NCBI GenBank assembly: GCA_949288405.1
Contig: CASEKM010000124.1
Location: 1 to 7,435 of the forward strand
From: an uncultured bacterium
Lineage (GTDB): Bacteria > Bacillota > Clostridia > Oscillospirales > Oscillospiraceae
Direction: 5' to 3'
Length of the DNA stretch: 7,435 bases
Positions 1-6,388 of the stretch are shown piece by piece (positions within the stretch are counted from its first letter, which is position 1; every line of letters starts with the position of its first letter). The notes beneath the pieces are model-generated. The model was not told where the DNA came from, made no database searches, and worked only from the letters and a program-made list of their open reading frames with translations. A program made the translations under genes and the position numbers.

Positions 1-33
1 CCCCGGAGGACCGGGGGAGCCGTCCTGAGATGA
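1..33 (+). other. Possible C-terminal tail of an upstream gene
   Basis: Two reading frames are open from the window edge and close just before or at the racemase start. One ends with TGA at 26-28 (tail PGGPGEPS). The other ends with TGA at 31-33 (tail PRRTGGAVLR) and would overlap an ATG at 30 in an ATGA junction. There is no T-run or promoter-like AT-rich stretch here, so the racemase may be read from an upstream promoter in an operon. Too short to identify any product. Confidence 0.3.
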
Positions 34-44
34 GAGGATCCAAA

Positions 45-1163
45 ATGAATAATTTTTTGCATAATTCCATTTTATACGTAAATTTGGAGCAGGTGCGGCA
101 AAATGTGAGGACCCTCCTGGAGGAGCTGGAGGGGAAGGCCCTGATCCCCGTCCTCAAGGGGAACGCCTACGGCCTGGGGCTGGAGGAGCTGGGCCGGACC
201 CTGGCCGGATTTGAGGAGATCCGCACTCTGGCGGTGGCCCAGGTGTCCGAGGGGGCGCGGCTGCGCCGGGCGGGGATCTCCGGGGACATCCTGGTGCTGG
301 GGGGCGTGCCGGAGGGCCTGCTGGAGGCCGGGGCGGAGCTGGACCTGACCCTGACCGTCTGGCGGCTGGGGGTGCTGCCCCGGCTGGCGGAGCTGGGGAG
401 ACGGCTGGGGCGGCCTGTGAAGGCGCAGGTCAAGGTGGAGACCGGCCTGCACCGGGTGGGCCTCATGCCGGGGGAGGAGCTGTCCGCCCTGCTGGAGGAG
501 TGGCGCTCCGCCGCCCCCTGGGTGGAGATCACCGGGGCTTTCAGCCACTTTGCCGATTTAGATGACCGGGAGCGGACTGAGGGGCAGTTCCAGGCCTTCC
601 TGGCCGGGACGGCCCAGCTGGAGGCGGGGGGCATGGACATCCCCTTCCGGCACATCTCCGCCAGCGCCGCCAGCGAGTTTTTCCCCCAGTACCGCCTGGA
701 CGGGGTGCGCATCGGCCGGCGGCTGTACATGGACCACCCCACCCGGCCCAAGGGGAACATCGGGGAGGCGGCCTCCTGGCGCACCTGGATCACCAACCTG
801 CGGGATTTGCAGGCGGGGGAGCCCCTGGGCTACGGGGGACACGTACGCATGGAGCGCGGCGGGACCGTGGCCACTCTGGCGGTGGGCTACGGGGACGGGC
901 TGAGCCCCGACCTGGTCCGGGCCGGGGGGCCGGTGCTCATCGGGGGGCGGCGGGCCAGGCTGCTGGCCTGCTGCATGGACCAGACCCTGGCGGATGTCAC
1001 CGGTATCCCCTGCCAGGTGGGGGACGAGGCCACCTTCTACGGCTATGACCGGGCGGGGAACTTCCTCTCCGCCCAGGAGGTGTCCCTGCTCATCGGGGAC
1101 GACGAGGGCTGCGGCCTCACCTCCCTGCTCAGCAACCGGGTGGCGCGGGTATACGAGGAATAA
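45..1163 (+). CDS. alr: Alanine racemase family PLP enzyme (fold-type III)
   Basis: Predicted cytosolic PLP enzyme interconverting L- and D-alanine, or a related small amino acid, for peptidoglycan synthesis. I place the start at ATG 45, not 30: GAGAGG at 32-37 lies 7 bases upstream, and it puts the PLP lysine at K38, close to K39 of the Geobacillus enzyme. The protein is 372 residues, normal for the family. Visible motifs: VLKGNAYGLG (K38, Y42), VETGLHRVG (R137), GAFSHFA (H168), VRIGRRLYM (R222, which contacts the PLP ring nitrogen in relatives), LGYGG (Y263, the second catalytic base), AVGYGDG (Y282) and CCMDQ (M311). Odd: near the C-terminus, where relatives usually carry the phosphate-binding Tyr of the YE motif, alignment on the following R-V-x-R gives C356. 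It may be a racemase of altered specificity or a VanT-like catalytic domain. No promoter is visible. It converges on the next gene. Confidence 0.88.
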   Translation: MNNFLHNSILYVNLEQVRQNVRTLLEELEGKALIPVLKGNAYGLGLEELGRTLAGFEEIRTLAVAQVSEGARLRRAGISGDILVLGGVPEGLLEAGAELDLTLTVWRLGVLPRLAELGRRLGRPVKAQVKVETGLHRVGLMPGEELSALLEEWRSAAPWVEITGAFSHFADLDDRERTEGQFQAFLAGTAQLEAGGMDIPFRHISASAASEFFPQYRLDGVRIGRRLYMDHPTRPKGNIGEAASWRTWITNLRDLQAGEPLGYGGHVRMERGGTVATLAVGYGDGLSPDLVRAGGPVLIGGRRARLLACCMDQTLADVTGIPCQVGDEATFYGYDRAGNFLSAQEVSLLIGDDEGCGLTSLLSNRVARVYEE

Positions 1164-1165
1164 AA

Positions 1166-1200
1166 CATTCAGGCCGGAGGGCAGTCCTCCGGCCTGAATG
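1166..1200. terminator. Bidirectional hairpin between convergent genes
   Basis: Perfect 15-bp inverted repeat, 1166-1180 (CATTCAGGCCGGAGG) with 1186-1200, and a 5-base loop. On the minus strand the stem is followed by TTTTATT (complement of 1159-1165), so it looks most like the intrinsic terminator of the leftward membrane-protein gene. On the plus strand it is followed by GCTTCC and lacks a clean T-run, so termination of the racemase message would be weaker. Confidence 0.8.
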
Positions 1201-1209
1201 GCTTCCGGC

Positions 1210-2001
1210 TCAAAGCGCCTCCGCCCGAACCAGGGCGGTCTGTTCTGCCAGCAGAGCAAGCAGCTCCTCCAGCGGACCGGCCAGCAGGTCCTTTTTCTGA
1301 AGCAGCAGAATGGAGTTTTCAAAGATAGGGGCCAGCAGGTCCTGGGTCTCCAGGACCCAGGAGATGGAGGAGAAGGGGGCCTCCTGGCGCTCCGGGTCCT
1401 GCCCCGGGCCTGCGCACAGAAGCAGAAGACCGGAGGGGGTGAAGACTGCCCGGCAGTCCTCGGGAGACGGGAGGGTGTTCCGCCCCTTCAGAAGGTCCTC
1501 CGCCTCCCGGCGGAAGGGGGCGCGGGCCTCCCGGCGCTGGGAGAGCAAGGCGGCCAGGCCCAACATCAGGCCGAAGGCGCCTAGGGGCAGGAAGCAGCGC
1601 AAAACCTCGCTGTTCAGCCCGCCGAAGAGGAGCAGCGCCCCTTGGATCAGGCTCAACGCCCCCAAAAGAGTCCTCCGGTACCGCCACAGGGTGAAGGAGC
1701 CCACCACATAGGCCTCCAGCCCCACCAGCAGGAGGACCCAGAGATTGTCAGGGGACATGAGGCCGGGCAGAAGCAGGAACAGGCCCATGCCCCAGTTCAA
1801 AAGGCCCAGTATGGTCCGGCGCAGGCGGTTTTGTTTCCTCTGGGCCGGATGCGCCGCGGCGCTGAGCTTGTCCGTCACAGACCAGAGGCCGGGCAGACGG
1901 CGGCGGGAGTCCAGCTCCACCCGCTTGGCCAGAATCCCTTGGATCTGGGGCAGCAGGGACCGGTCCAGGGGGGTGATCTGAAAGGAAAAGGCAGTCTCCA
2001 T
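1210..2001 (-). CDS. Four-helix membrane protein with YcxB-like C-terminal domain, function unknown
   Basis: 263 residues starting at METAFSF (ATG complement 1999-2001). GGAGGA lies 7 bases upstream. The reading frame stays open to an ATG at 2070, but a longer start would run through the predicted promoter, so I reject it. Layout: about 60 basic, polar N-terminal residues, four hydrophobic helices at roughly 63-81, 87-105, 111-129 and 134-154, then a soluble tail of about 105 residues. The tail has an F-x-x-x-G-L strand, then PFSSISWVLET and a repeated leucine-rich pattern (SILLLQKKDL). This resembles the YcxB-like C-terminal domain of Firmicutes membrane proteins, whose role is unknown; those I recall have only two helices, so the match is tentative. 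It is transcribed away from the LTA synthase gene from a shared spacer and probably stands alone. Confidence 0.8.
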   Translation of the reverse strand: METAFSFQITPLDRSLLPQIQGILAKRVELDSRRRLPGLWSVTDKLSAAAHPAQRKQNRLRRTILGLLNWGMGLFLLLPGLMSPDNLWVLLLVGLEAYVVGSFTLWRYRRTLLGALSLIQGALLLFGGLNSEVLRCFLPLGAFGLMLGLAALLSQRREARAPFRREAEDLLKGRNTLPSPEDCRAVFTPSGLLLLCAGPGQDPERQEAPFSSISWVLETQDLLAPIFENSILLLQKKDLLAGPLEELLALLAEQTALVRAEAL

Positions 2002-2045
2002 GGAAGATTCCTCCGTTGACAGGATGGGGTCTGTTTTACCCCCAA

Positions 2046-2054
2046 AGTATACCA
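2046..2054 (-). promoter_or_regulatory. Extended -10 promoter of the YcxB-like gene
   Basis: The minus strand reads TGGTATACT, a TGn extended -10 followed by TATACT (5 of 6 matches to TATAAT). No good -35 lies 16-18 bases upstream, which extended -10 promoters tolerate. Transcription would begin near 2039, giving a leader of about 38 bases that contains the GGAGGA site. This supports the start at 2001. Confidence 0.55.
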
Positions 2055-2089
2055 TGGGGAAGTTCGGCAAGCCAGTGGAAACACCTTAA

Positions 2090-2104
2090 AATTTCCTGAA
2101 GATT
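2090..2104. promoter_or_regulatory. CodY-box-like palindrome, site 1
   Basis: AATTTCCTGAAGATT matches the CodY consensus AATTTTCWGAAAATT at 13 of 15 positions. It lies about 40 bases upstream of the -10 of the leftward gene and over 100 bases upstream of the rightward promoter. CodY is the GTP and branched-chain amino acid sensor of many Firmicutes. Whether this organism has CodY cannot be seen here. Confidence 0.35.
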
Positions 2105-2186
2105 TTTGAAAGAGACCAGGGAGAAAAAATTTGCGCGGCAGAGCAACCTTCCGGATTCCTTTTCGTCTATCCCTAGTAGCGCAGGT

Positions 2187-2216
2187 AAAATTTCAGAAAA
2201 AATAGATTGAAATTTT
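2187..2216. repeat. AT-rich 9-bp inverted repeat over the LTA synthase -35
   Basis: AAAATTTCA at 2187-2195 and its exact complement TGAAATTTT at 2208-2216 flank a 12-base loop. The right arm overlaps the predicted -35 (TTGAAA, 2207-2212) of the LTA synthase gene. The core 8-mer AAAATTTC occurs a third time at 2088-2095. An operator is possible, but the region is AT-rich, so chance is also plausible. Confidence 0.35.
2188..2202. promoter_or_regulatory. CodY-box-like palindrome, site 2
   Basis: AAATTTCAGAAAAAA matches AATTTTCWGAAAATT at 12 of 15 positions. It ends just before the predicted -35 at 2207, where a bound repressor could block RNA polymerase. It overlaps the left arm of the 9-bp inverted repeat. 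Confidence 0.3.
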
Positions 2217-2234
2217 TGCAAAATGCGCTATGCT
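2207..2234 (+). promoter_or_regulatory. SigA-type promoter of the LTA synthase gene
   Basis: TTGAAA (2207-2212, 5 of 6 to TTGACA), a 16-base spacer, then TATGCT (2229-2234, 4 of 6 to TATAAT). The predicted transcript starts near 2241, leaving a short leader with AGGAGG at 2252-2257 ahead of the TTG start. Confidence 0.5.
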
Positions 2235-2266
2235 AGATAGGACTGGACAACAGGAGGAGAAGGACA

Positions 2267-4150
2267 TTGAACAGATTGCGGAGCCTGCTGATGGGGGATA
2301 CCTTTCCCCGGAACAGATTGCGGAGCCTGCTGATGGGGGATACCTTTCCCCGGCTGGCGGCGGACCTCCAGGCCCGGCCGGGGACGTGGCTGTCCCGGCT
2401 GGTGTTTTTGCTGGGCCCCTGGGCCAGCTTCTGGATGGTGGAGATTTTAAACGAGAACGACGTGTTCTCCGACCTGTACGGCTGGCAGGTGCTGATGAAC
2501 CTGATCTGGTACTACATCTGGTTCGTGCTGTGCCGCCTGGTGCTGGGGTGGCGGAGGCGGGCGGCGGCCTTCGCCGTCTCGGTCTGCTTCCTGGTGGGGC
2601 TGGTGAACCACTATGTTCTTCGGTTCCGGGGGCGGATTTTGTTCCCCGCCGACCTGACCGCCTGGAAGACGGCGGCCAACGTGGCCGACGCCTTCGACTT
2701 CTCCATGGACCTGGCCATGGAGGAGGCCCTGATCCTTCTGGTGGCCTACTTGGGCATGGTGCTGTTCTGTTCCCCGCAGAGGCGGCGGGACAAAATGCCC
2801 AAGCCCCTGGGGGCCGGGCTGATCCTGTTTATCCTGGGCTATAACTTCACCTTTTTCGGCACCGGGGCCCTGCCCGCCCTGGGCATCTACACCCAGCAGT
2901 GGGTCACCCAGGCCAACGGCTTCCTGCTGAACTTCACCGTGGCCATGCGGTACAGCTCGGTGGACAAGCCGGAGGACTATGACCACAACACTGTGCTGGA
3001 GCTGATGGAGGAGTACCCCACAGTGGCGGGGGACCCGGAGGTTACCCAGCCGGTGAACCTGATCGTCATTATGAACGAGTCCTTCGCGGACATGACCATC
3101 TTTGAGAACCTGGGGGCCTCGGAGGACCCCACCCCCTTCCTCCACTCCCTGGAGGAGAACACGGTGAAGGGGTGGATGTACTCCCCGGTCACCGGCGGCG
3201 GCACCGCCAGCGTGGAATTTGAGTACCTCACCGGCTTCGCCACCATCTTCCAGCCCCCCCACACCGTGGCCTATCAGCTGTACGCCGAGGAGGGGATGCC
3301 CTCCCTGGCCGCCCTGGCGGGGACGGAGGGGTACGAGAGCACCGCCTTCCACCCCTATCAGTCCTCCGGCTGGAACCGGCCCATCGTGTACAGCGACATG
3401 CGCTTTGACCACCAGCTGTACCAGGAGGACGTGTCGGCCCCCTATCTCATCCGCCACTACATCTCCGACCAGTCGGACTATGAGAAGCTCTATGAGATCA
3501 CCGACGGGGAACAAGGGGACCGGACCTTCATCTTCAACGTGACCATGCAGAACCACAGCAGCTACGCCCAGGGGTGGAACAACCTGGAGAAGACCATCAC
3601 CCTGCCCCAGGCCCAGAAGGACGCGGACTACACGGCGGAGCAGTACCTGTCCCTGATGAAGGCCAGCGACGACGCCCTGAGAGAGCTGATCCAGCACTAC
3701 AGCCAGTGCGGCGAGCCCACCATGATCGTCTTCTTCGGGGACCACCAGCCACCCCTGAAAAACGCCTTCTATGAGCTGCTCTACGGCAAGAAGCTGTCGG
3801 AGCGCACCACCGAGGAGCTGATGAAGCAGTACGCCACCCCCTTCTTCATCTGGACCAACTACGACATCCAGGAGCGGGAGGACGTGGTCATCAGCCCCAA
3901 CTACCTGGGGGTGCTCACCGCCCAAATGGCGGGACTGCCCCTCACCGGGTACATGAACTTCCTCTCCCAGCTCTATGAGGAGCTGCCCGTCATCACCCCC
4001 GTGGGGCTCATCGACGGGGCGGGGAACTTCCTCACCGAGGAGGAGCTGAGCCCGGAGCAGCAGGAGTGGCTGATGACCTATGAGACATTGAACTACTGTG
4101 GCATGGTGGACCTGTTCGACGAGGCCCGGCCCATGTACTGTCTGGATTAG
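2267..4150 (+). CDS. LTA synthase family membrane phosphotransferase (alkaline phosphatase superfamily)
   Basis: 627 residues, five membrane helices (about 42-60, 76-95, 99-116, 152-169, 181-199) and an extracellular sulfatase-fold domain from about 262. Characterised LtaS relatives transfer glycerophosphate from phosphatidylglycerol onto a growing lipoteichoic acid chain outside the membrane. Candidate active-site residues are all present: NLIVIMNESF (E271, metal), GGGTASVEFEYLTG (T313, nucleophile), AFHPYQSSGWNR (H362, R371), TMQNHSSY (H430) and FFGDHQP (D492, H493, metal). It could equally make another glycerophosphate polymer or decorate a glycan, so I give no symbol. The start is TTG at 2267, with AGGAGG 9 bases upstream. 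Odd: residues 2-15 (NRLRSLLMGDTFPR) are repeated exactly as 16-29, from a perfect 42-bp tandem duplication. The gene has its own promoter and terminator. Confidence 0.93.
   Translation: MNRLRSLLMGDTFPRNRLRSLLMGDTFPRLAADLQARPGTWLSRLVFLLGPWASFWMVEILNENDVFSDLYGWQVLMNLIWYYIWFVLCRLVLGWRRRAAAFAVSVCFLVGLVNHYVLRFRGRILFPADLTAWKTAANVADAFDFSMDLAMEEALILLVAYLGMVLFCSPQRRRDKMPKPLGAGLILFILGYNFTFFGTGALPALGIYTQQWVTQANGFLLNFTVAMRYSSVDKPEDYDHNTVLELMEEYPTVAGDPEVTQPVNLIVIMNESFADMTIFENLGASEDPTPFLHSLEENTVKGWMYSPVTGGGTASVEFEYLTGFATIFQPPHTVAYQLYAEEGMPSLAALAGTEGYESTAFHPYQSSGWNRPIVYSDMRFDHQLYQEDVSAPYLIRHYISDQSDYEKLYEITDGEQGDRTFIFNVTMQNHSSYAQGWNNLEKTITLPQAQKDADYTAEQYLSLMKASDDALRELIQHYSQCGEPTMIVFFGDHQPPLKNAFYELLYGKKLSERTTEELMKQYATPFFIWTNYDIQEREDVVISPNYLGVLTAQMAGLPLTGYMNFLSQLYEELPVITPVGLIDGAGNFLTEEELSPEQQEWLMTYETLNYCGMVDLFDEARPMYCLD
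2269..2353 (+). repeat. Perfect 42-bp in-frame tandem duplication
   Basis: Copies at 2270-2311 and 2312-2353 are identical; periodicity extends one base further upstream (G at 2269). The unit is 14 codons, so the frame is kept. Each copy contains GGAG, 7 bases, then an in-frame ATG (2291 and 2333), so a weak alternative start was duplicated too. It sits before the first membrane helix. Confidence 0.97.
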
Positions 4151-4156
4151 GATACA

Positions 4157-4196
4157 AAAAATCGCGGATGCGCCTAGCGCGGCATCCGCGATTTTT
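4157..4196. terminator. Bidirectional intrinsic terminator
   Basis: A 15-bp perfect stem, 4157-4171 (AAAAATCGCGGATGC) with 4182-4196, and a 10-base loop. The rightward side ends in TTTTT (4192-4196), terminating the LTA synthase message 6 bases past its stop. The leftward side ends in TTTTTT (complement of 4156-4161), terminating the SGNH hydrolase message. Confidence 0.9.
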
Positions 4197-4216
4197 CCGT
4201 GTATGGTTCGGTTCCA

Positions 4217-4864
4217 TCAGACCAACGCGCGCACCAATGGGGCCAGTGCTTCGGCCAGGGCCCGGTGCCCCTCTGGGCCCATATGGAGCTGGTCCGGCCC
4301 GGGCTGTGCCACGGCCGCAGCGTCCAGAAAAGCGCAGCCGTATCTCTGCGCGCTGGCGGCGTACTGGGCGGCCAGCCCCTTGACGCGCTCCCCGGATTCC
4401 GCATCGAAAGAGGCGTATTCACTCTGGCCGATGTCCGGGCCCATATGGATCGGGGAGACCAGAAGAATTTTGGGAACACACAGTCCCTCCCCGTATGGAA
4501 ATGTTTGGATCGTCTCGATCAGACGCTCCACGCCTCGGGCGATCACGCGCGGGGAGGCGTGGAAGATGCTCTTGCAGTCGTTGGTGCCCAGGGAGAGAAT
4601 GACCAGGTCCAGGGGGCGGTGACTTTGCAGGGCCACGGGTAAAAAGGTCAGTCCGTTCCGTCCCGGCTCCAACGGATCGTCCCAGACGGTGCTTCGTCCG
4701 CCCATGCCCTCCTCGATCAGGCGGTAATTTGGACCCAGCAGGGACTGAAGCCGGCCGGTCCAGCGCACATGCAGGGGGTGGCGGATCGGACAGTGGGTGG
4801 GGTTCGTTCCAAATGTGTTGGAGTCTCCGTAGCATAGGATGTGTTTGGGTTCCTGCAGATCCAT
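4217..4864 (-). CDS. SGNH/GDSL hydrolase, arylesterase/acyltransferase type
   Basis: 215 residues with no signal peptide or membrane helix, so probably a cytosolic esterase or acyltransferase on small esters; the natural substrate is unknown. The SGNH blocks are complete: ILCYGDSNTFG (nucleophile S15), IEEGMGGRST (oxyanion region, G56), LSLGTNDCKS (N95) and DQLHMGPEGH (D191, H194). The order and spacing, plus VRWTGRLQ, IEEG, DDPLEPGRNG, LPLDLVI and LVVSP-like stretches, closely follow my recollection of the Mycobacterium smegmatis acyltransferase/arylesterase MsAcT. The start ATG is the only reasonable one; the ribosome-binding site is modest (AGAAGG, 10 bases upstream). It lies 43 bp downstream of the four-cysteine gene, so it may be last in a ylbJ operon. 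The combination may simply reflect packing. Confidence 0.9.
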   Translation of the reverse strand: MDLQEPKHILCYGDSNTFGTNPTHCPIRHPLHVRWTGRLQSLLGPNYRLIEEGMGGRSTVWDDPLEPGRNGLTFLPVALQSHRPLDLVILSLGTNDCKSIFHASPRVIARGVERLIETIQTFPYGEGLCVPKILLVSPIHMGPDIGQSEYASFDAESGERVKGLAAQYAASAQRYGCAFLDAAAVAQPGPDQLHMGPEGHRALAEALAPLVRALV

Positions 4865-4907
4865 GCGTATGGCGCCTTCTTTCTCTATGATTTGTTCGCT
4901 CGAACGT

Positions 4908-5120
4908 CTAGAGCTGAAAATCCTCGTCCTTCAGCTGGCTGAAATCCGCCTTGGCCGGGCGGGGGGGGACCCGCTTCAGGGGATCGTACCGGAAGGCGCG
5001 GCAGCTGGAGCCGCCGGACATGACGCCTTTTTTTTCACAGATCACCTGGCCGTCGTCCAGGGGGCGGCTGCGGGAGCAGTAGGCACAGCGGGGGTCGATA
5101 TGCTTTTGAAACAGGGCCAT
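4908..5120 (-). CDS. Small four-cysteine protein, possible zinc ribbon, function unknown
   Basis: 70 residues from MALFQKHIDP. AAGGAGG lies 8 bases upstream of this ATG, which decides the start over an upstream in-frame ATG at 5189 inside ylbJ. Cysteines C12, C15, C28 and C40 form C-x2-C-x12-C-x11-C, which fits a small zinc-binding fold. The middle (QVICEKKGVM, SSCRAFRYDPLKRVPPRP) is basic and the tail (KDEDFQL) acidic. I recall very similar short proteins across gut Clostridia, always annotated hypothetical; this is memory, not a search. It lies 40 bp after the ylbJ stop and 43 bp before the SGNH hydrolase, same strand, so co-transcription is likely. There is no signal peptide, so it should be cytosolic. 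Confidence 0.85.
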   Translation of the reverse strand: MALFQKHIDPRCAYCSRSRPLDDGQVICEKKGVMSGGSSCRAFRYDPLKRVPPRPAKADFSQLKDEDFQL

Positions 5121-5160
5121 TGGAGGGGCCTCCTTTTCTGAGGATGGATGATGGACCTTA

Positions 5161-6342
5161 TTATACTCCATGGAGGCGGGATTTTCCACCGCTATTTTTC
5201 ACCGCCCGCGCCGCCAGCAGGAAGAACAGCAGCCAGGTGCCCCAGGCCGCGGCGGTGGAGATGGAGAGGGAGCGCTGAAAGTCCAGGGCGGCCAGGGCCT
5301 CCGTCTGTTCCGCCAGATAGGCGGAGACCGGGGCGCTCAGGGGGAGCAGGGGGGAGAGGAGGCCCAGCAGGGCGGCGGACAGCCCTCCGTGGAGGAGCTT
5401 CCCCGTTAGGTAGGTCCGCATGGATAGGCCGCTGTCTCCCAGGAAGGCCAGCACCTGACAGTGGACGGACAGTCCCGCCCACCCCAGCATGAAGGCGGCC
5501 ATGGACAGCCGCCCGGGGAGGGAGCCGTCGGTGAGAGAGGACACCCCCGAGGACACCTCCAGCGCGCCGGTGAGCAGGCGGCGGGCCCAGGACTCCGAGA
5601 AGCCCAGGGGCCCGAAGACCAGGGACAGCAGCCGAGCCAGTCCGGTGAGCACCCCGGTCAGGCTGAGCATACGGATCACCACCGTGAACACCAGCACAAA
5701 GGCGCAGATGTTCAGGGTGGAGGCCAGGGCCCCGGTGACGGAGCGGGTGAAGGCGGCGGGGAAGGAGACGGCCTGGAACTGGGCCCCCTGGAGGCGTCCG
5801 GAGCGGGGCCCCTCGCGGGGGCGGTAGAAGCGGAACAGCCCCCCCACCAGCAGGGAGGCGGCCACATGGACGCCGTAGAGGAGCAGCCCCGCCGACCCGC
5901 TGCCGAACACCCCCGCTCCCACCACCCCCAGAATGAAGGCCGGGCCGGAGTTGTTGCAGAAGGCCAGCAGCCGTTCCGCCTCGGTGCGGGAGCACTGGCC
6001 GCTCTGGTAGAGCTGGATGGCGGTGCGGGCCCCCACCGGGTAGCCCCCCACAAAACCCAGGGCCACCGCCGAGGCGCAGGCCCCGTTGACCCGGAACAGG
6101 GGGGCCATCACCGGCTGGAACAGCCGCCCCAGATACCGGGAGAGCCCCAGCTCCACCACCAGGGAGGACAGCACGAAAAAGGGGAACAGGGAGGGGAGGA
6201 TCACATTGCCGCACAGCTTCAGCCCGTCCCCTGTGGCGGCCATGGCCTCCCGGGGCCAGGCCACCAGACACACCGCGGCGCACAGCAGCCCCAGCGTGAG
6301 CAGCAGTTCCCGGCATCGCCGCTTTCCCATCAAACGTCCCAT
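5161..6342 (-). CDS. ylbJ: YlbJ-type sporulation integral membrane protein (nucleoside-recognition/Gate domain)
   Basis: 393 residues, almost wholly hydrophobic, with about eight to ten membrane helices in two homologous halves. Signature stretches: LPSLFPFFVLS (49-59), ALGFVGGYPVGA (94-105), LAFCNNSGPAFILG (126-139) and, in the second half, TGALEVSSGV (258-267) and HCQV (294-297). These match the YlbJ family as I recall it, including the GF-x-x-GYP-x-GA core. In Bacillus subtilis, ylbJ is made in the mother cell under SigE and is needed for properly resistant spores; its transported substrate is not established. I place the start at 6342, with GGAGGG 6 bases upstream; a second ATG four codons in (6330) is possible. 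It is divergent from the RpiR-type regulator and probably leads the operon with the two genes downstream. Confidence 0.88.
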   Translation of the reverse strand: MGRLMGKRRCRELLLTLGLLCAAVCLVAWPREAMAATGDGLKLCGNVILPSLFPFFVLSSLVVELGLSRYLGRLFQPVMAPLFRVNGACASAVALGFVGGYPVGARTAIQLYQSGQCSRTEAERLLAFCNNSGPAFILGVVGAGVFGSGSAGLLLYGVHVAASLLVGGLFRFYRPREGPRSGRLQGAQFQAVSFPAAFTRSVTGALASTLNICAFVLVFTVVIRMLSLTGVLTGLARLLSLVFGPLGFSESWARRLLTGALEVSSGVSSLTDGSLPGRLSMAAFMLGWAGLSVHCQVLAFLGDSGLSMRTYLTGKLLHGGLSAALLGLLSPLLPLSAPVSAYLAEQTEALAALDFQRSLSISTAAAWGTWLLFFLLAARAVKNSGGKSRLHGV

Positions 6343-6388
6343 GCTCCGCCCTCCAACAGAATCGATCTCTGAGAGCATATGCGCGTGC

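Noticed and set aside
1..16. CCCCGG-AGGA-CCGGGG hairpin at the left edge, as a possible upstream terminator
   Set aside because: The stem is only 6 bp, no T-run follows, and both frames through it are open, so it is more likely coding sequence or chance in GC-rich DNA.
2002..2070. Upstream extension of the YcxB-like gene to an ATG at 2070
   Set aside because: It would run over the extended -10 element, while a GGAGGA site sits at ideal distance from the ATG at 2001.
2447..3925. Long 492-residue minus-strand open frame opposite the LTA synthase gene, and a 728-residue one over 5192-7378
   Set aside because: Both translate to low-complexity Gly/Pro/Leu/His/Gln-rich sequence with no domain motif, as expected for antisense shadows of GC-rich genes. 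The real frames have clear motifs and ribosome-binding sites.
4894..4905. GTTCGCTCGAAC palindrome in the gap upstream of the SGNH hydrolase, resembling a LexA/SOS box
   Set aside because: The Gram-positive SOS box is GAAC-N4-GTTC; here the half-sites are in the reverse order (GTTC-N4-GAAC). Neither neighbouring gene is a DNA-damage gene.
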